In this document: piece by piece, positions 33,517 through 43,700 of the stretch
Numbering within the stretch: position 1 is the first letter of the stretch
How the letters are laid out: the number at the start of each line of letters is the position of its first letter
Assembly: GCA_017694955.1 (NCBI GenBank)
Contig: JADIMC010000033.1
Span: 1 to 54,829, forward strand
DNA from: Candidatus Limisoma faecipullorum
Lineage (GTDB): Bacteria; Bacteroidota; Bacteroidia; Bacteroidales; Muribaculaceae
DNA length: 54,829 nucleotides
Reading direction: 5' to 3'
The notes under the pieces: generated by a model
What the model was told of the DNA's origin: nothing
The model's input: the letters and a program-made list of their open reading frames with translations, nothing else
Databases searched by the model: none
Made by a program: the position numbers and the translations under genes

Positions 33517-34683
33517 TCAAGGCACATACACAGGATTGAGCTGCGCTTTTTTCAAACGTCCCGCCACAAATAACGGCAAAAGCAAGAATGCCAGCAACGC
33601 CACGAAATAAAACCGTGAATAGTAAAGCGGAAATCCGTTGAGCGCCTGATCGGCATAAATCAGAAAATAGTAGCGCGAAGGGATTATGTACGAAAAAATC
33701 GCGATGCTGCCATACATCTGCTCCAGCGGGAAAGAGAACGCCCCGATAGAAAAGGAAAGCATCCCGAGCAGGCAGCTTATGCTCAACGCCCAGCGCAAAT
33801 TAGGGACAATACCGCAAATAAACACCGCAAGAGCCTGATTGGACATCACGAAAATAATCATCGTGAGTATCATCACCCAGACATCGCAATTTATCGGATA
33901 ATGCAGAAACCCGAACATATAAGCCTGTATGAAAAGGCCTACTGCCGAGAATATCACGGTATGAGGCAACAGCTTACCTATGAGCGCAAGCGTTATCGAG
34001 CCGTGCGAGGTGGCAAGCCATTCACGCGATGTGCCACGTTTTTCTTCAGAACAGATGCTGAATGCCGTAACAAGAAATATCATCAGCGCCAACGCGCATG
34101 GCACGAAAGAATTCGACACATACACGGAATAATGTGTCCAAGGATTCGACAGCTGGTTTGTCTGCAGCTTCACCGGCTGCAACAATGCCTGCACCTGACG
34201 CTCAGTGGCACCGGCGTTGATGAGATAAGTGCTCACCACCGCCGCCGAAGTAAGCGTGGAAGTGGTCTTCAGACTTTTATACAACAGCGAGCCCGGTATG
34301 TAGAAAGTGCTGTTGGTGTAGTACGACACCTGCACAGCCTTTCCTGCCATCGCGTCGCTCGTAAATCCGTAAGGAATCACGAAAAATCCGTAAATCTTAC
34401 CTTCCTTCATAAGCTGCACGGCTTCGGAATAATCGGAGACCTTATTGGTTATCTCCACTTCCGGCGAGGACTTCAGATTGCGCACAATGGCACGTGTCTC
34501 CACCGTATTGTCGAGATCGACTATCGCGGTGGGGATATGCAGAGGCAGTCCCTCGCTCATAAGCGAAGTGAGCACCAGCAGCACGCTTATCGGAATCAGT
34601 ATCATCGCAAATATGTAGATATACCTCTCCGACAGCTTGTGCAGCTCCCTCCTTACCGAATCCGCCAGTATCTTTCTCAGCAT
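33517..34683 (-). CDS. ABC-2 type transporter permease (YhhJ-like), first of two
   Basis: Paralogue of the next gene, 388 aa, same layout: helix at about 22-42 (YIYIFAMILIPISVLLVLTS), periplasmic domain beginning IPTAIVDLDNTVETRAI, and five C-terminal helices including LRWALSISCLLGMLSFSIGA. The two probably form a heterodimer. It lies four bases after the HlyD-type gene. The substrate could be a drug, lipid or peptide; nothing here decides it. Confidence 0.9.
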   Translation of the reverse strand: MLRKILADSVRRELHKLSERYIYIFAMILIPISVLLVLTSLMSEGLPLHIPTAIVDLDNTVETRAIVRNLKSSPEVEITNKVSDYSEAVQLMKEGKIYGFFVIPYGFTSDAMAGKAVQVSYYTNSTFYIPGSLLYKSLKTTSTLTSAAVVSTYLINAGATERQVQALLQPVKLQTNQLSNPWTHYSVYVSNSFVPCALALMIFLVTAFSICSEEKRGTSREWLATSHGSITLALIGKLLPHTVIFSAVGLFIQAYMFGFLHYPINCDVWVMILTMIIFVMSNQALAVFICGIVPNLRWALSISCLLGMLSFSIGAFSFPLEQMYGSIAIFSYIIPSRYYFLIYADQALNGFPLYYSRFYFVALLAFLLLPLFVAGRLKKAQLNPVYVP

Positions 34684-34687
34684 AATC

Positions 34688-35707
34688 CTACTCTAAAATC
34701 ACGCTCATTCCCGGACGTAAATCCTCCAGTTGCTGCTCCGGACGCAAACGCACCTCAAAAGTGCGGCTGTCGTATTCGCCAGTCACCTTGGTGGCGCGCC
34801 ATACGGCATATTCACCCATATCCTTTATGTAATATACCTTTGCCTTCATCTCCTTCATTCCCAGCGCCGGTATCTTCACGCTGACGACAGTGTCCATCGG
34901 AAGATTCTGCAACATTGTCTCTCGCACATTGAACACCATCCATTTCTCATCAAGCTTAAGCACGTTCATAATCGGCGTGCCTATCGAAACAAGCTCTCCC
35001 TCGTGCGGAAAGATGTCGGCAATCTCGCCATCGCACGGAGCGACAAGATACTGGTCCTGCAAAATTGACTCAACTTCAGCCACCGTACCTCTCGCCGCGG
35101 CAGCCATTGCCGCAGCAGCCATCTTGTCCTCCCGTTGTGCACCCTCTTTTGCCAAATCGTATTGCGATTGCGCCGCGCGTTCTGATGCCACCGCCGCATC
35201 GTAGGCGGCTTTAGCCTCATCACGCTTCTGCTCCGATACCACGTTCTGCTTGTAAAGCGATTCAACACGCTCGTATGTCTTTTTCCTTATTTCCAATGCA
35301 GCTTTAGCCTGCTGCCAAAGGTCGTAGGCAGCCGAAATAGTCTGTTTCCGCGCCCCGGCATCGGCTTTCATACGCTGCGCGTCGGCAGCATCCTGCATAG
35401 CCAGCGCCTGCGCAAGCTTTGCATCGACCGTGGCAGAATGTATCTTCGCCAATGTGTCGCCGGCATGCACTTTCTGCCCCTCCGTCACATAGAATTTCTC
35501 CACACGCCCTGGCATAAAGCCGGAGACACGCACACTATTGGCATCAACCTCGCCCTGCACAATCTCCTGTTCCGGATTTATGGTAAGGAAACCTATTATG
35601 GCAAGTATTATCACCACAACTACCGTCGCCGCAATGGCAACAAACAATCCTCTTTCTTTTTTCTTGACCGTCATTTCATCCTCTTTGACGATATTCAAGT
35701 TTTCCAT
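34688..35707 (-). CDS. HlyD-family periplasmic adaptor (membrane fusion protein)
   Basis: Adaptor of 339 aa linking the permeases to TolC. A single helix (FVAIAATVVVVIILAIIGFL, about 25-44) is followed by a split biotinyl-lipoyl domain (GRVEKFYVTEGQKVHAGDTL and PCDGEIADIFPHEGELVSIG). Between them lies a long Ala-rich coiled-coil hairpin (about 95-215), and a beta-barrel domain follows. The architecture is that of YhiI/EmrA-type adaptors. The gene lies between the TolC gene (30 bases) and the permeases (four bases). Confidence 0.93.
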   Translation of the reverse strand: MENLNIVKEDEMTVKKKERGLFVAIAATVVVVIILAIIGFLTINPEQEIVQGEVDANSVRVSGFMPGRVEKFYVTEGQKVHAGDTLAKIHSATVDAKLAQALAMQDAADAQRMKADAGARKQTISAAYDLWQQAKAALEIRKKTYERVESLYKQNVVSEQKRDEAKAAYDAAVASERAAQSQYDLAKEGAQREDKMAAAAMAAAARGTVAEVESILQDQYLVAPCDGEIADIFPHEGELVSIGTPIMNVLKLDEKWMVFNVRETMLQNLPMDTVVSVKIPALGMKEMKAKVYYIKDMGEYAVWRATKVTGEYDSRTFEVRLRPEQQLEDLRPGMSVILE

Positions 35708-35737
35708 ATTCTTAATATTTTTGTTTCACGTGTTGAT

Positions 35738-37183
35738 TCAGTAAGTCAGAGTGCCGAGCACTTTCGACAGATAGACATTGCACATCTGCACATCGATTCC
35801 CGCATCGATATGCTCGGAATTGGCCTTAAGCCATGCTGTCTGTGCCTCCATCACATTGTCTATGGAATTCATACCCTCACGATAGCCCAGTTGCGCCTGC
35901 CGCAAGTTCTCATCGGCTTTCGCAAGATTGTTTTCCGTCATCTGCAACGTCTTCAGCGACTCTTTCGTCTTGAACACAGCCTGGCTCACCTGTAATTCCA
36001 CTTTCTCTTTCGCCTCGTCCAACTCAAGCTGCTTTATGAGCGTCTCGCTCTTTGCCGCACGCAATTTGCTGTAGCGACCGCCCCAATGCCACAATGGGAT
36101 GCTGACAGTAGCACCGACACTGAACATGCCCTTAAAACTCTTATCGAAGCCGTTGAACACGTTAGGATTGGAAAAACTGTATGCCCCTATAAGCGCAACG
36201 TTTGGCAGCATTTCCGCACGTGCCACATTCTGCTTCTGCTCGTAGAGCTTTACCGCCAGTTGCAGGCTTTGCAAGTCCGGACGGTTTTCATACACATCGT
36301 TGATATCGTAACCGTCGGCCACAATCGTCTTGAAATCCTTGGTCTCCGTAAACTCGTCGGCAAGCTGCATATTGCTGTCCAGCGGCATTCCGCAAATCTG
36401 AGCCAAAGCCATCCGCGACAGCGACAATCCGTTTTCCACTTTTGTCAAGTCGATATTCGCCTGATTGAGCTTCACATCCACATTCAGCAAGTCGGCTTTT
36501 GTAGCCACCCCCTCGGCAATCATCGCCTTCACATTCCGCTGAAGAGTGTCGAGCAATGCGATGTAGCTGTCGGCAAGCTTTTTCTTCTCGCCCAACGACA
36601 CAACTTGCCAATATGCCGCATCGACAGTATATATCACTTCCTTGGCTGCATTGTCGTACATTTTCCCCGAAAGTTCCCGCGCATAATCCGCCATTTTGTT
36701 CATGGCGATAATCTTGCCACCCATAAACAACGGCTGCGTCAGTGTCACTGCTCCGGCAAACACGTTGTGAATGTCGTAAGTCAATGCAGATTTCGGAATC
36801 AACGCCACTTGTGAAGGAACCGGCTGCCCGTCGGGGGTAGTCAACGGCGTACCGTCGGGTTGCGTGACAATATTGTAGCCGTAAGTGCCTGTCGCGGGAT
36901 TGAACGACATGGTAGGAAGCATCTGGTCGCCGGAAAGCAACGATAACTCCTTTTGATTATACATATAAGTGCCTGTGAAATCGAATCCCGGGAGATAAGC
37001 GGAAAAGGCCTCTTTCTTCTGGTATTCCGCGGCTTTGATCCGTTCTTTCGCAATCTGCATTGCCTTATTGTTGCTCAATGCCATATTACGGCACGAATCG
37101 AGCGAGAATGCCTGCGCGGCAGCTGTCGCCGGCAACACCATGGCAACAATCCATACAGTGATATTCCTAACAGAAAAACGCAT
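35738..37183 (-). CDS. TolC-family outer-membrane efflux protein
   Basis: Outer-membrane exit duct of 481 aa, first gene of the exporter operon. Signal peptide (ITVWIVAMVLPATAAAQ), then two outer-membrane-efflux repeats rich in long helices: the first from SLDSCRNMALSNNKAMQIAK and the second from NRPDLQSLQLAVKLYEQKQN, both standard TolC starts. A small inverted repeat precedes the start. Confidence 0.93.
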   Translation of the reverse strand: MRFSVRNITVWIVAMVLPATAAAQAFSLDSCRNMALSNNKAMQIAKERIKAAEYQKKEAFSAYLPGFDFTGTYMYNQKELSLLSGDQMLPTMSFNPATGTYGYNIVTQPDGTPLTTPDGQPVPSQVALIPKSALTYDIHNVFAGAVTLTQPLFMGGKIIAMNKMADYARELSGKMYDNAAKEVIYTVDAAYWQVVSLGEKKKLADSYIALLDTLQRNVKAMIAEGVATKADLLNVDVKLNQANIDLTKVENGLSLSRMALAQICGMPLDSNMQLADEFTETKDFKTIVADGYDINDVYENRPDLQSLQLAVKLYEQKQNVARAEMLPNVALIGAYSFSNPNVFNGFDKSFKGMFSVGATVSIPLWHWGGRYSKLRAAKSETLIKQLELDEAKEKVELQVSQAVFKTKESLKTLQMTENNLAKADENLRQAQLGYREGMNSIDNVMEAQTAWLKANSEHIDAGIDVQMCNVYLSKVLGTLTY

Positions 37184-37196
37184 ATCAATCTTTTAA

Positions 37197-37220
37197 TTGT
37201 TATTCATTAAGAAATAACAA
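37197..37220. promoter_or_regulatory. Inverted repeat TTGTTATT-N8-AATAACAA upstream of the TolC operon
   Basis: Perfect 8-base arms 14 bases before the TolC ATG, a size and spacing suited to a dimeric repressor site. No regulator gene is adjacent. No TAnnTTTG element was found in this 64-base gap. Confidence 0.4.
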
Positions 37221-37247
37221 TGCGGATGTGCATTTGTTCAGAAACAA

Positions 37248-38513
37248 TCACCGTTTGCGCCCTGAAAAGACTAAATGCTCAAGAAAAACGACAATCAGAA
37301 CACCAATGACAAATCCGTTGGAAAGCACAGGCTGCAACAACGGAGGAAACAACGCCACTATATGCAGCGGAAGCAATGCCACGAAAATACCGATACCAAG
37401 AGGTATAGCTATCGTCAAAGCGTGGTTGAACGTCGTCACGCAGCGGTTTTCAATCATCATATTGAACGCCGCAGCCAATTGCAGCACTACTATGTACATC
37501 AGCATCACCCCGATAATCAAATCGGGAAGCATGGTAAACATCCTTATCATAGGCGGACAGAATGCACAAACAATAAGACCTATGCCGCAAGGCACAATAG
37601 TGTAGCGCGAGGCACAGCCTGTGGTGGCTATGATTCCCGGCGACACGGAAAAGTCAACAGGTCCTATCACTCCAAGCATCCCCGAAAGCGCATTTCCCAA
37701 TCCGGTCACCGAACATCCCCTGCTGATACGTTTCTCCGGATTGTCGGCCTTTGTCATATCCTTTACTGACTGTATGGAGCCAAGCTCGTTAATCAGCAAC
37801 GCAAAAAAGCATATCAGGAAGGAGATGATTGCCCCGGCATTGAATTCCGGTGTGATGATGAAATCGCTCATCCGGATTGCATATCCGCCAGAGGCCATTT
37901 CAGGGACATCATTCCATAAGTAATAAACACCCGTGCCTGCTGCCACGGTAATGACAAGCGTCAAAGATTTCCACACACCGGGCAAACGGTCGTTGATGAA
38001 GAATGTGACTATTATGGCAATTATCGTGAACGCGAAATTAAACAGCAGATCGCCTTCGCTGAATATCAACCCCAAGAACACCGGGGCAAGCGTCATGGAA
38101 ATCAACCCGAGGATGGTAATTATTATCCTTGGCGTGAAAATTTTCTGGATTTTGCCAATCAATCCCGATATGGAAATAAGGAACACAGCTGCCCCGCATA
38201 CGGCAATTGCCGTATATACAGCATTGAATCCGGCGGATTGTGCCGACAATATTCCGACAATCAGCACGGCTGCGGGTCCGACTACAAGCGGCATACGATG
38301 CCCCCACAAAGCTTGCACCACCATCACCAGGCCGACAACCACATACAGCTTCTGCAAATACAATGTCTGCATAGCCACATCGTCGAAAAACTGCAACTTC
38401 GCCAGCATAGCCACTGTAAGAACATTAGGAATGGATATAATGAGCCATTGCAGCCCGTACATCAGCAACTGCCACATCGGCGGCTTCTCGTCAAGCCCAT
38501 ATCTAAGTTTCAT
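37248..38513 (-). CDS. NCS2-family nucleobase permease (uracil/xanthine type)
   Basis: Membrane transporter of 421 aa with about 14 predicted segments. It belongs to the nucleobase:cation symporter 2 family (solute carrier family 23). Signatures: GLDEKPPMWQLLMYGLQWL at the N-terminus, PLVVGPAAVLIVGI, and the family motif region NELGSIQSVKDM with the substrate-site Glu. QSVKDMTKAD and RGCSVTGLGNALSGMLG follow. Uracil or xanthine/urate specificity is not decided. It lies downstream of the serine dehydratase gene but has its own -7 element. Confidence 0.92.
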   Translation of the reverse strand: MKLRYGLDEKPPMWQLLMYGLQWLIISIPNVLTVAMLAKLQFFDDVAMQTLYLQKLYVVVGLVMVVQALWGHRMPLVVGPAAVLIVGILSAQSAGFNAVYTAIAVCGAAVFLISISGLIGKIQKIFTPRIIITILGLISMTLAPVFLGLIFSEGDLLFNFAFTIIAIIVTFFINDRLPGVWKSLTLVITVAAGTGVYYLWNDVPEMASGGYAIRMSDFIITPEFNAGAIISFLICFFALLINELGSIQSVKDMTKADNPEKRISRGCSVTGLGNALSGMLGVIGPVDFSVSPGIIATTGCASRYTIVPCGIGLIVCAFCPPMIRMFTMLPDLIIGVMLMYIVVLQLAAAFNMMIENRCVTTFNHALTIAIPLGIGIFVALLPLHIVALFPPLLQPVLSNGFVIGVLIVVFLEHLVFSGRKR

Positions 38514-38538
38514 ACAACAATCCGATTGATTACGCTTA

Positions 38539-38546
38539 CAAAAGTA
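38539..38546 (-). promoter_or_regulatory. -7 element for the NCS2 permease gene
   Basis: Minus-strand TACTTTTG, 25 bases before the ATG. No -33 element at the standard distance. Confidence 0.35.
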
Positions 38547-38587
38547 ATCAAAAATCCGTACCTTTATATTATTGTAAATTCAAGTTG

Positions 38588-39796
38588 TCAATCTTCAAAA
38601 TTAGCGGCAAGCCCTCCGCGCGAGGTCTCCTTGTAGAGGCTTGGCAAATCGTGCCCGGTGCGCTTCATCACTTCCACTACCTGGTCGAAGCTGACGCGAT
38701 GACGCCCGTCCGTGAATGTCGAATATGAATTGGCATCAAAAGCACGGGCTGCAGCAAACGCGTTCCGCTCTATACATGGAATCTGCACCAATCCGCACAC
38801 GGGATCGCAAGTCAGTCCGAGATGATGCTCAAGTCCCATTTCTGCAGCGTACTCTATCTGTGCAATCGTCCCTCCGAACAACTGACATGCCGCAGCGGCA
38901 GCCATAGCGCATGCCACACCGACCTCACCTTGGCATCCGACTTCCGCACCAGAGACAGAAGCATTGGTACGCACGACATTTCCAAACAATCCACCTGTTG
39001 CGAGAGCCCGCAATATGCGTTGGTCGCTGACCCCATGCGACTCTTTCAGATGATAAAGCACCGCAGGCATCACTCCACAGGAGCCACAAGTCGGCGCAGT
39101 GACAATCTTTCCTCCGCACGCATTCTCCTCTGCCACGGCAAGTGCATAGGAATAGATCAATCCACGGCTGCGAAGGCTGCCACTCATACCTGCAGAACGC
39201 ACATAATAAGTCAATGCCTTGCGCGGCAGCCCCAATCCTCCAGGAATCACCCCCTCGGTGTTCAATCCTCGCTTCACCGCTCTTTGCATCACGTTCCACA
39301 CTTCCTCAAGATACTCCCATATCTCCTTGCCTTCGCACTTCTCCACATATTCCCAATATGAATATCCGTTGTGGTCACACCATGCAAGAATATCGGAAAT
39401 CGTTGACATATCATAGATATGCTCCACCTGCTGCTCGTTGAATTCCTCGTTGGCAAGAGTTCCGCCGCCTATGCTGAACACCGTCCAACAGTCAACATTT
39501 CCACCGTCAGCGTCGAATGCCTCGAAACACATTCCATTAGGATGGAACGGAAGGAACACGTCAGGCTTCCAATTTATTTCCACAGGCGCTATCCCGCTAA
39601 GCACATCAAGGATTGCCGCATCCGTAAAGTGTCCTTTCCCGGTTGCCGCGAGACTTCCGTAGAGTGTCACCTTGAATTTTTCCACAGGCTTGTCGCCAAT
39701 CCGCTCGACAAACATCTTTGCGGCACGCATCGGTCCCATTGTGTGACTGCTCGAAGGTCCATGTCCTATTCTGTAAATCTGTCTTATTGATTCCAT
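38588..39796 (-). CDS. sdaA: L-serine ammonia-lyase, iron-sulfur dependent, single chain
   Basis: Converts L-serine to pyruvate and ammonia in the cytoplasm using a [4Fe-4S] cluster. The product is 402 aa from the ATG at 39796. An ATG at 39808 would overlap the upstream acetyltransferase stop. The N-terminal beta domain has IGHGPSSSHTMGPMRAA. The catalytic alpha domain has TAPTCGSCGVMPAVLYHL and TCDPVCGLVQIPCIERNA, which supply the cluster cysteines. It is the third gene after LptD and the acetyltransferase. Confidence 0.96.
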   Translation of the reverse strand: MESIRQIYRIGHGPSSSHTMGPMRAAKMFVERIGDKPVEKFKVTLYGSLAATGKGHFTDAAILDVLSGIAPVEINWKPDVFLPFHPNGMCFEAFDADGGNVDCWTVFSIGGGTLANEEFNEQQVEHIYDMSTISDILAWCDHNGYSYWEYVEKCEGKEIWEYLEEVWNVMQRAVKRGLNTEGVIPGGLGLPRKALTYYVRSAGMSGSLRSRGLIYSYALAVAEENACGGKIVTAPTCGSCGVMPAVLYHLKESHGVSDQRILRALATGGLFGNVVRTNASVSGAEVGCQGEVGVACAMAAAAACQLFGGTIAQIEYAAEMGLEHHLGLTCDPVCGLVQIPCIERNAFAAARAFDANSYSTFTDGRHRVSFDQVVEVMKRTGHDLPSLYKETSRGGLAANFED

Positions 39797-39807
39797 ATGA
39801 GATGTCA

Positions 39808-40758
39808 TTATTTTGGCAAATAAAAAATATATTCGTCGCGAAAAGAGCCGTTTTCATCTTTCACGGAAAAATGAAGTACGCCTTCTTTTATGAATCCGCA
39901 TTTTTCAAGCACACGATATGAACGGTGATTGCCTGTGAAGCATGCCGCCGTGACGAATCCGATGCCAAGTTTCGTGTATGCGCAGGCAGTGGCGGCTTTT
40001 GCCGCTTCAGTCATATATCCGTGTCCCCAATGTTGCCTCCCGAGCCAGTAGCCGAGATTGCGCGCGTCGGGATTGCTCCGACGCGTGTCGGCGTTGAAGC
40101 CAATTGCCCCGATCAGTCCGCCACCTGTTTTCAGCTCGATGGCCCATACATCCTTGCGGTTAAGGAAATATCCGCACATAATTCCTTTCGATTCATCTTC
40201 CGACACATGGCGTTTCCAACCACCGGCATCAGCTATCTGTCCATCGGAGCATATTGTATGAAAAGCTTGCAAGTCTCCGATTGAAAATGGACGCAATCTT
40301 AGCCGTGCCGTCTCTATGACTTCGGCTTGCGGCAATTGCAAATGAAGTATGGGATAAGGCTTTCCGAATCCGTCAGTATCGTCTCTTCCTGCTATTTCAA
40401 ACCCTTTCGACAGATAGAAATTCAAAGCTTGCGTGTTTTGCTCATTGACATCCACTTTCCGTATCCCCTCATCGTATATGGCTATGTTGAGCAATTCTGT
40501 ACCGTATCCTGATTTCCGTTTCTCCGGACTAACGAACAGCATTTCGATGCAATCGTCGCTCAATCCCATAAAAGCGACTGTCCTGCCTTTCTCCGTCGCT
40601 GTGTAAATCTTCACCCTATGGATGAATTCCTCCACAAAAGGGCGATAGAATGCAATGTCGCCGGATTTAAGGAAATCGTGAGTAGCCTTTACCGATTTCT
40701 CCCAGATACGTACTAATTTATTGATTTCTTTCTCAGCCGGATGTTTTTGTATTTGCAT
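39808..40758 (-). CDS. Tandem GNAT acetyltransferase (YjaB-like plus RimJ/RimL-like domains)
   Basis: Protein of 316 aa made of two acetyl-CoA transferase domains. Domain 1 (about 3-143) has LFVSPEKRKSGYGTELL as its acetyl-CoA loop and NEQNTQALNFYLSKGFE, like the YjaB/PhnO group. Domain 2 (about 147-316) starts ETARLRLRPFSIGDL, with LGYWLGRQHWGHGYMTEAA and NHRSYRVLEKCGF, like RimJ/RimL. Either could act on small amines or protein N-termini; substrates are unknown. The stop is 11 bases before the serine dehydratase start, and the start is 11 bases after the LptD stop. Confidence 0.88.
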   Translation of the reverse strand: MQIQKHPAEKEINKLVRIWEKSVKATHDFLKSGDIAFYRPFVEEFIHRVKIYTATEKGRTVAFMGLSDDCIEMLFVSPEKRKSGYGTELLNIAIYDEGIRKVDVNEQNTQALNFYLSKGFEIAGRDDTDGFGKPYPILHLQLPQAEVIETARLRLRPFSIGDLQAFHTICSDGQIADAGGWKRHVSEDESKGIMCGYFLNRKDVWAIELKTGGGLIGAIGFNADTRRSNPDARNLGYWLGRQHWGHGYMTEAAKAATACAYTKLGIGFVTAACFTGNHRSYRVLEKCGFIKEGVLHFSVKDENGSFRDEYIFYLPK

Positions 40759-40769
40759 GATAAAAGGAT

Positions 40770-43700
40770 TTAGTACCAGTCAACACCGTTGTTGGAGCTG
40801 CTCCGCTTATCGTATTTCAGGTCGCGCAGCAGGGATGATTTCACGGCTATATGGAAATTGTAGGATTTATAAGGACCAACCGGCACGAAGCTTGCGCTCA
40901 TCGTGAAGCAGTGCAGGTCGCGCGATATCGTGCAGTTCATATACGACAGCTTTTTCGTGTCGAAATTGTAGCTTGCCGAGAAATTGAAGTTCCACCCTTT
41001 CGTAGGCTGCACACGCCCGCTGAAACTCAAATTCTGTGTCCACTTGCCTTTATAGTCCATCTTTTCCTTGTCGAAGTCGCCATAGCCATAGTTGACGGAA
41101 TAGTTCACGGTAAGACTCCACGGGAAGCTCCATTTAACGTATCCGTCATCGTCGAGGTCGTAGCCGGTATCGTTGCTTTTCTCCTTTTTGCTGCCGGAGG
41201 AGTCGTAGTCGTCGATGCTGTCCACCCCGTCGTCGGTCTGCTGCTGCGTGCCGGTTGTCTTATCATCGTCCTTTTTCTTTCGTTTGAAAGTGTTGTTATT
41301 GAATGTATAACTGAACGATGTGCCGGTGTTCATCAGTTTCACCCATCCTTTCCCGGCTTTCCATCGCGGCACATTGACACGTACCGGGGAGCCGTTTTCA
41401 TTGAGCTGGTATGTGTAAGGGTCCCATGTCGCCGACAGGTTGAGGTTGAAATTCTTCACAAGTCTCAACGACAACGATGTGCTGACATTACTCCAATTGA
41501 GCGAGTCTGCCGCAAAATTGTACGACTGCCCTATGGTGAAATTCTCAATCAGAGATATTTTTTTCATGCCAGTGCTGTCCTGGTCGCTCTTCACTTTCAT
41601 TTCCACGTTGTTGGAAATCGACATGCTCACCTGCCCGGTCTTCCCCTGACCCACAGAGCCGAATATTCCGTCGGAGAAATAGCTGTATTTGCGATTCGTG
41701 TGCACTCCTTGATTATTCACATAGTCATAGTTGCCCCAATAGCCCCAGAAAGGCGACGAGAAATCGGGCGATGCGCTGAACGAAATCGACGGACTCATCA
41801 CATGGCGTATCATCTTCACCTTGTCACCCATAAATTTCAACGGCTGGAAGAATCCATAGATTTTCGTGTCGAGCGTGACCGCAGCGCTGAAGTCGAAGAT
41901 GTTGTAGAATCCATATGTGGTGTCCATAACTTCCTTCATCTCACCCTGGTCCCATGAACGGCGCACCTTGCGGGTGTACATCCTGTCCTGCATCTGCAAG
42001 CTCGGCGACACATTGATATAATCGAACAAGCTGAATGTAGCCGAAATAGGCACACTGTGACGCATACCATTACTCCAATCCTTTATCAAGCTTTTCTTGA
42101 AGAACACATTCTGCTTTGCCGTAAGATTATTTTGAAACGACCCGGTGTACGACAACTTAATCTTCTCATACCAGCGCTCCGACCCGACCATACGCTTACG
42201 CTTGAACGGGGCAACTTGCGAAAGCGAGAAAGTAAAGTTAGGGAATGACACCGACAGCGTGGAGTCCTGCGAACGCTGTGTGAGCGATGCCGTGGTTGAC
42301 ATTTGGAATTTGGAGCTGAAACGGTAGGAAAGGTTAACCGTACTGTTTTTCGTGTTTTCGGTAAATGATGAATTATAGTAGCTGTTCACATCGTTACGCG
42401 AGTAACCGCTCGTGGCAAAATTCACGCTTGCCGAAAATGTCATATTCGGATTCGCCTTGTTGTCTTGCGTGTGAGTCCAGCTGATACGGAAATTCTTTTG
42501 CTTTGAATAGTCCGGATCACCTTTTTCGCCGTTGATGGTCGTCAGGTAGCTCATATCGAAGTTGCCTGAAAACTTGTAGCGCTTCCTGTACGACGACCTC
42601 GCGGCAAGCCCCCACGAGCCTTTTGTATAAATCTCGCCTGTCAGGGCAAGGTCAACATAGTCGTTAATCGCAAAATAATAGCCGCCGTCGCTAAGATAGA
42701 AACCGCGCTGGTAATCATCACCGAATGTCGGCATTATGATTCCCGACGAATATTTCGAGGAGAAAGGGAAATAGCCGAACGGCACTGCAAGCGGAAGCGG
42801 CACGTCGCACAGCACCATATACGCCGGACCGGAGACCACATTTTTCTTCGGCACGACTTTCGCCTTTGTCAGCTGCATATAGAAGTGAGGATGCTCATGG
42901 TCGTCGCAGGTAGTATAACGGCCGTTCTCCATAAAGTAAGTGTTATCCTCCATTTTCTTCGTCTTGCCACCGGTCAGATAGCCTTCACCCTGCTGTGTCA
43001 CCACATCAGTTATGTATCCCCGCTCGGTCTTGAAATTGTAGCGCATCGTTTTCGACTCATATTCGCCGCTCTTGTCCTTAAACACCGGAGAACCTATTAT
43101 CTCTCCTGTAGTGTCGGGACGGCCGACGGCATACACCGTGCTTTCCTTCATATCCATCTGCAACTCGTCGGCTGCGAGGTCTATTTCGCCATAAACGACT
43201 TTTGAGTCTCCATACATGAATGCCTTGTTCTGCCCGAACATCACCAGCGAATCCTTCGCCGAGAAATCAACGAAATTGTCGAGGTCAACCATCGAGCGCA
43301 CAATCTTACTGCGCGGCACTGTGTCGATGGCAGCACTGTCGCGCGGTGCCACTACAGAGTCCACAGCAGCGACTATGCTGTCGGAAACGCTTGCTATGGT
43401 GTCTGATTTTTGCCTTATGCTACCGGATTCGGCAATCTTCACGGAATCCGTCGTCCCCAATCCGCCCTTTATGGTGTCGATCGCCGCCGATAGCGTGTCG
43501 TCGGGCAATTCAATCACTGCCGTATCGGCAACGGTATCGAAAGTGGCACGCAGCGAAGGGCGCAAAGCCGGGTTCTTATGCTTGCGGCGTTCGGACATTA
43601 CGGCACGGATCGAGTCAATTCTCCGGCTCGACCGCAATTGCTGCGCCACGGTCGCAGAATCGGCTACCGTGTCGGCTTCCTCTCTTGTAACTGCAGTTTT

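Noticed and set aside
40851-41957. Plus-strand open frame of 368 codons opposite lptD
   Set aside because: Composition is atypical and it lies wholly within the barrel part of lptD. Considered a shadow.
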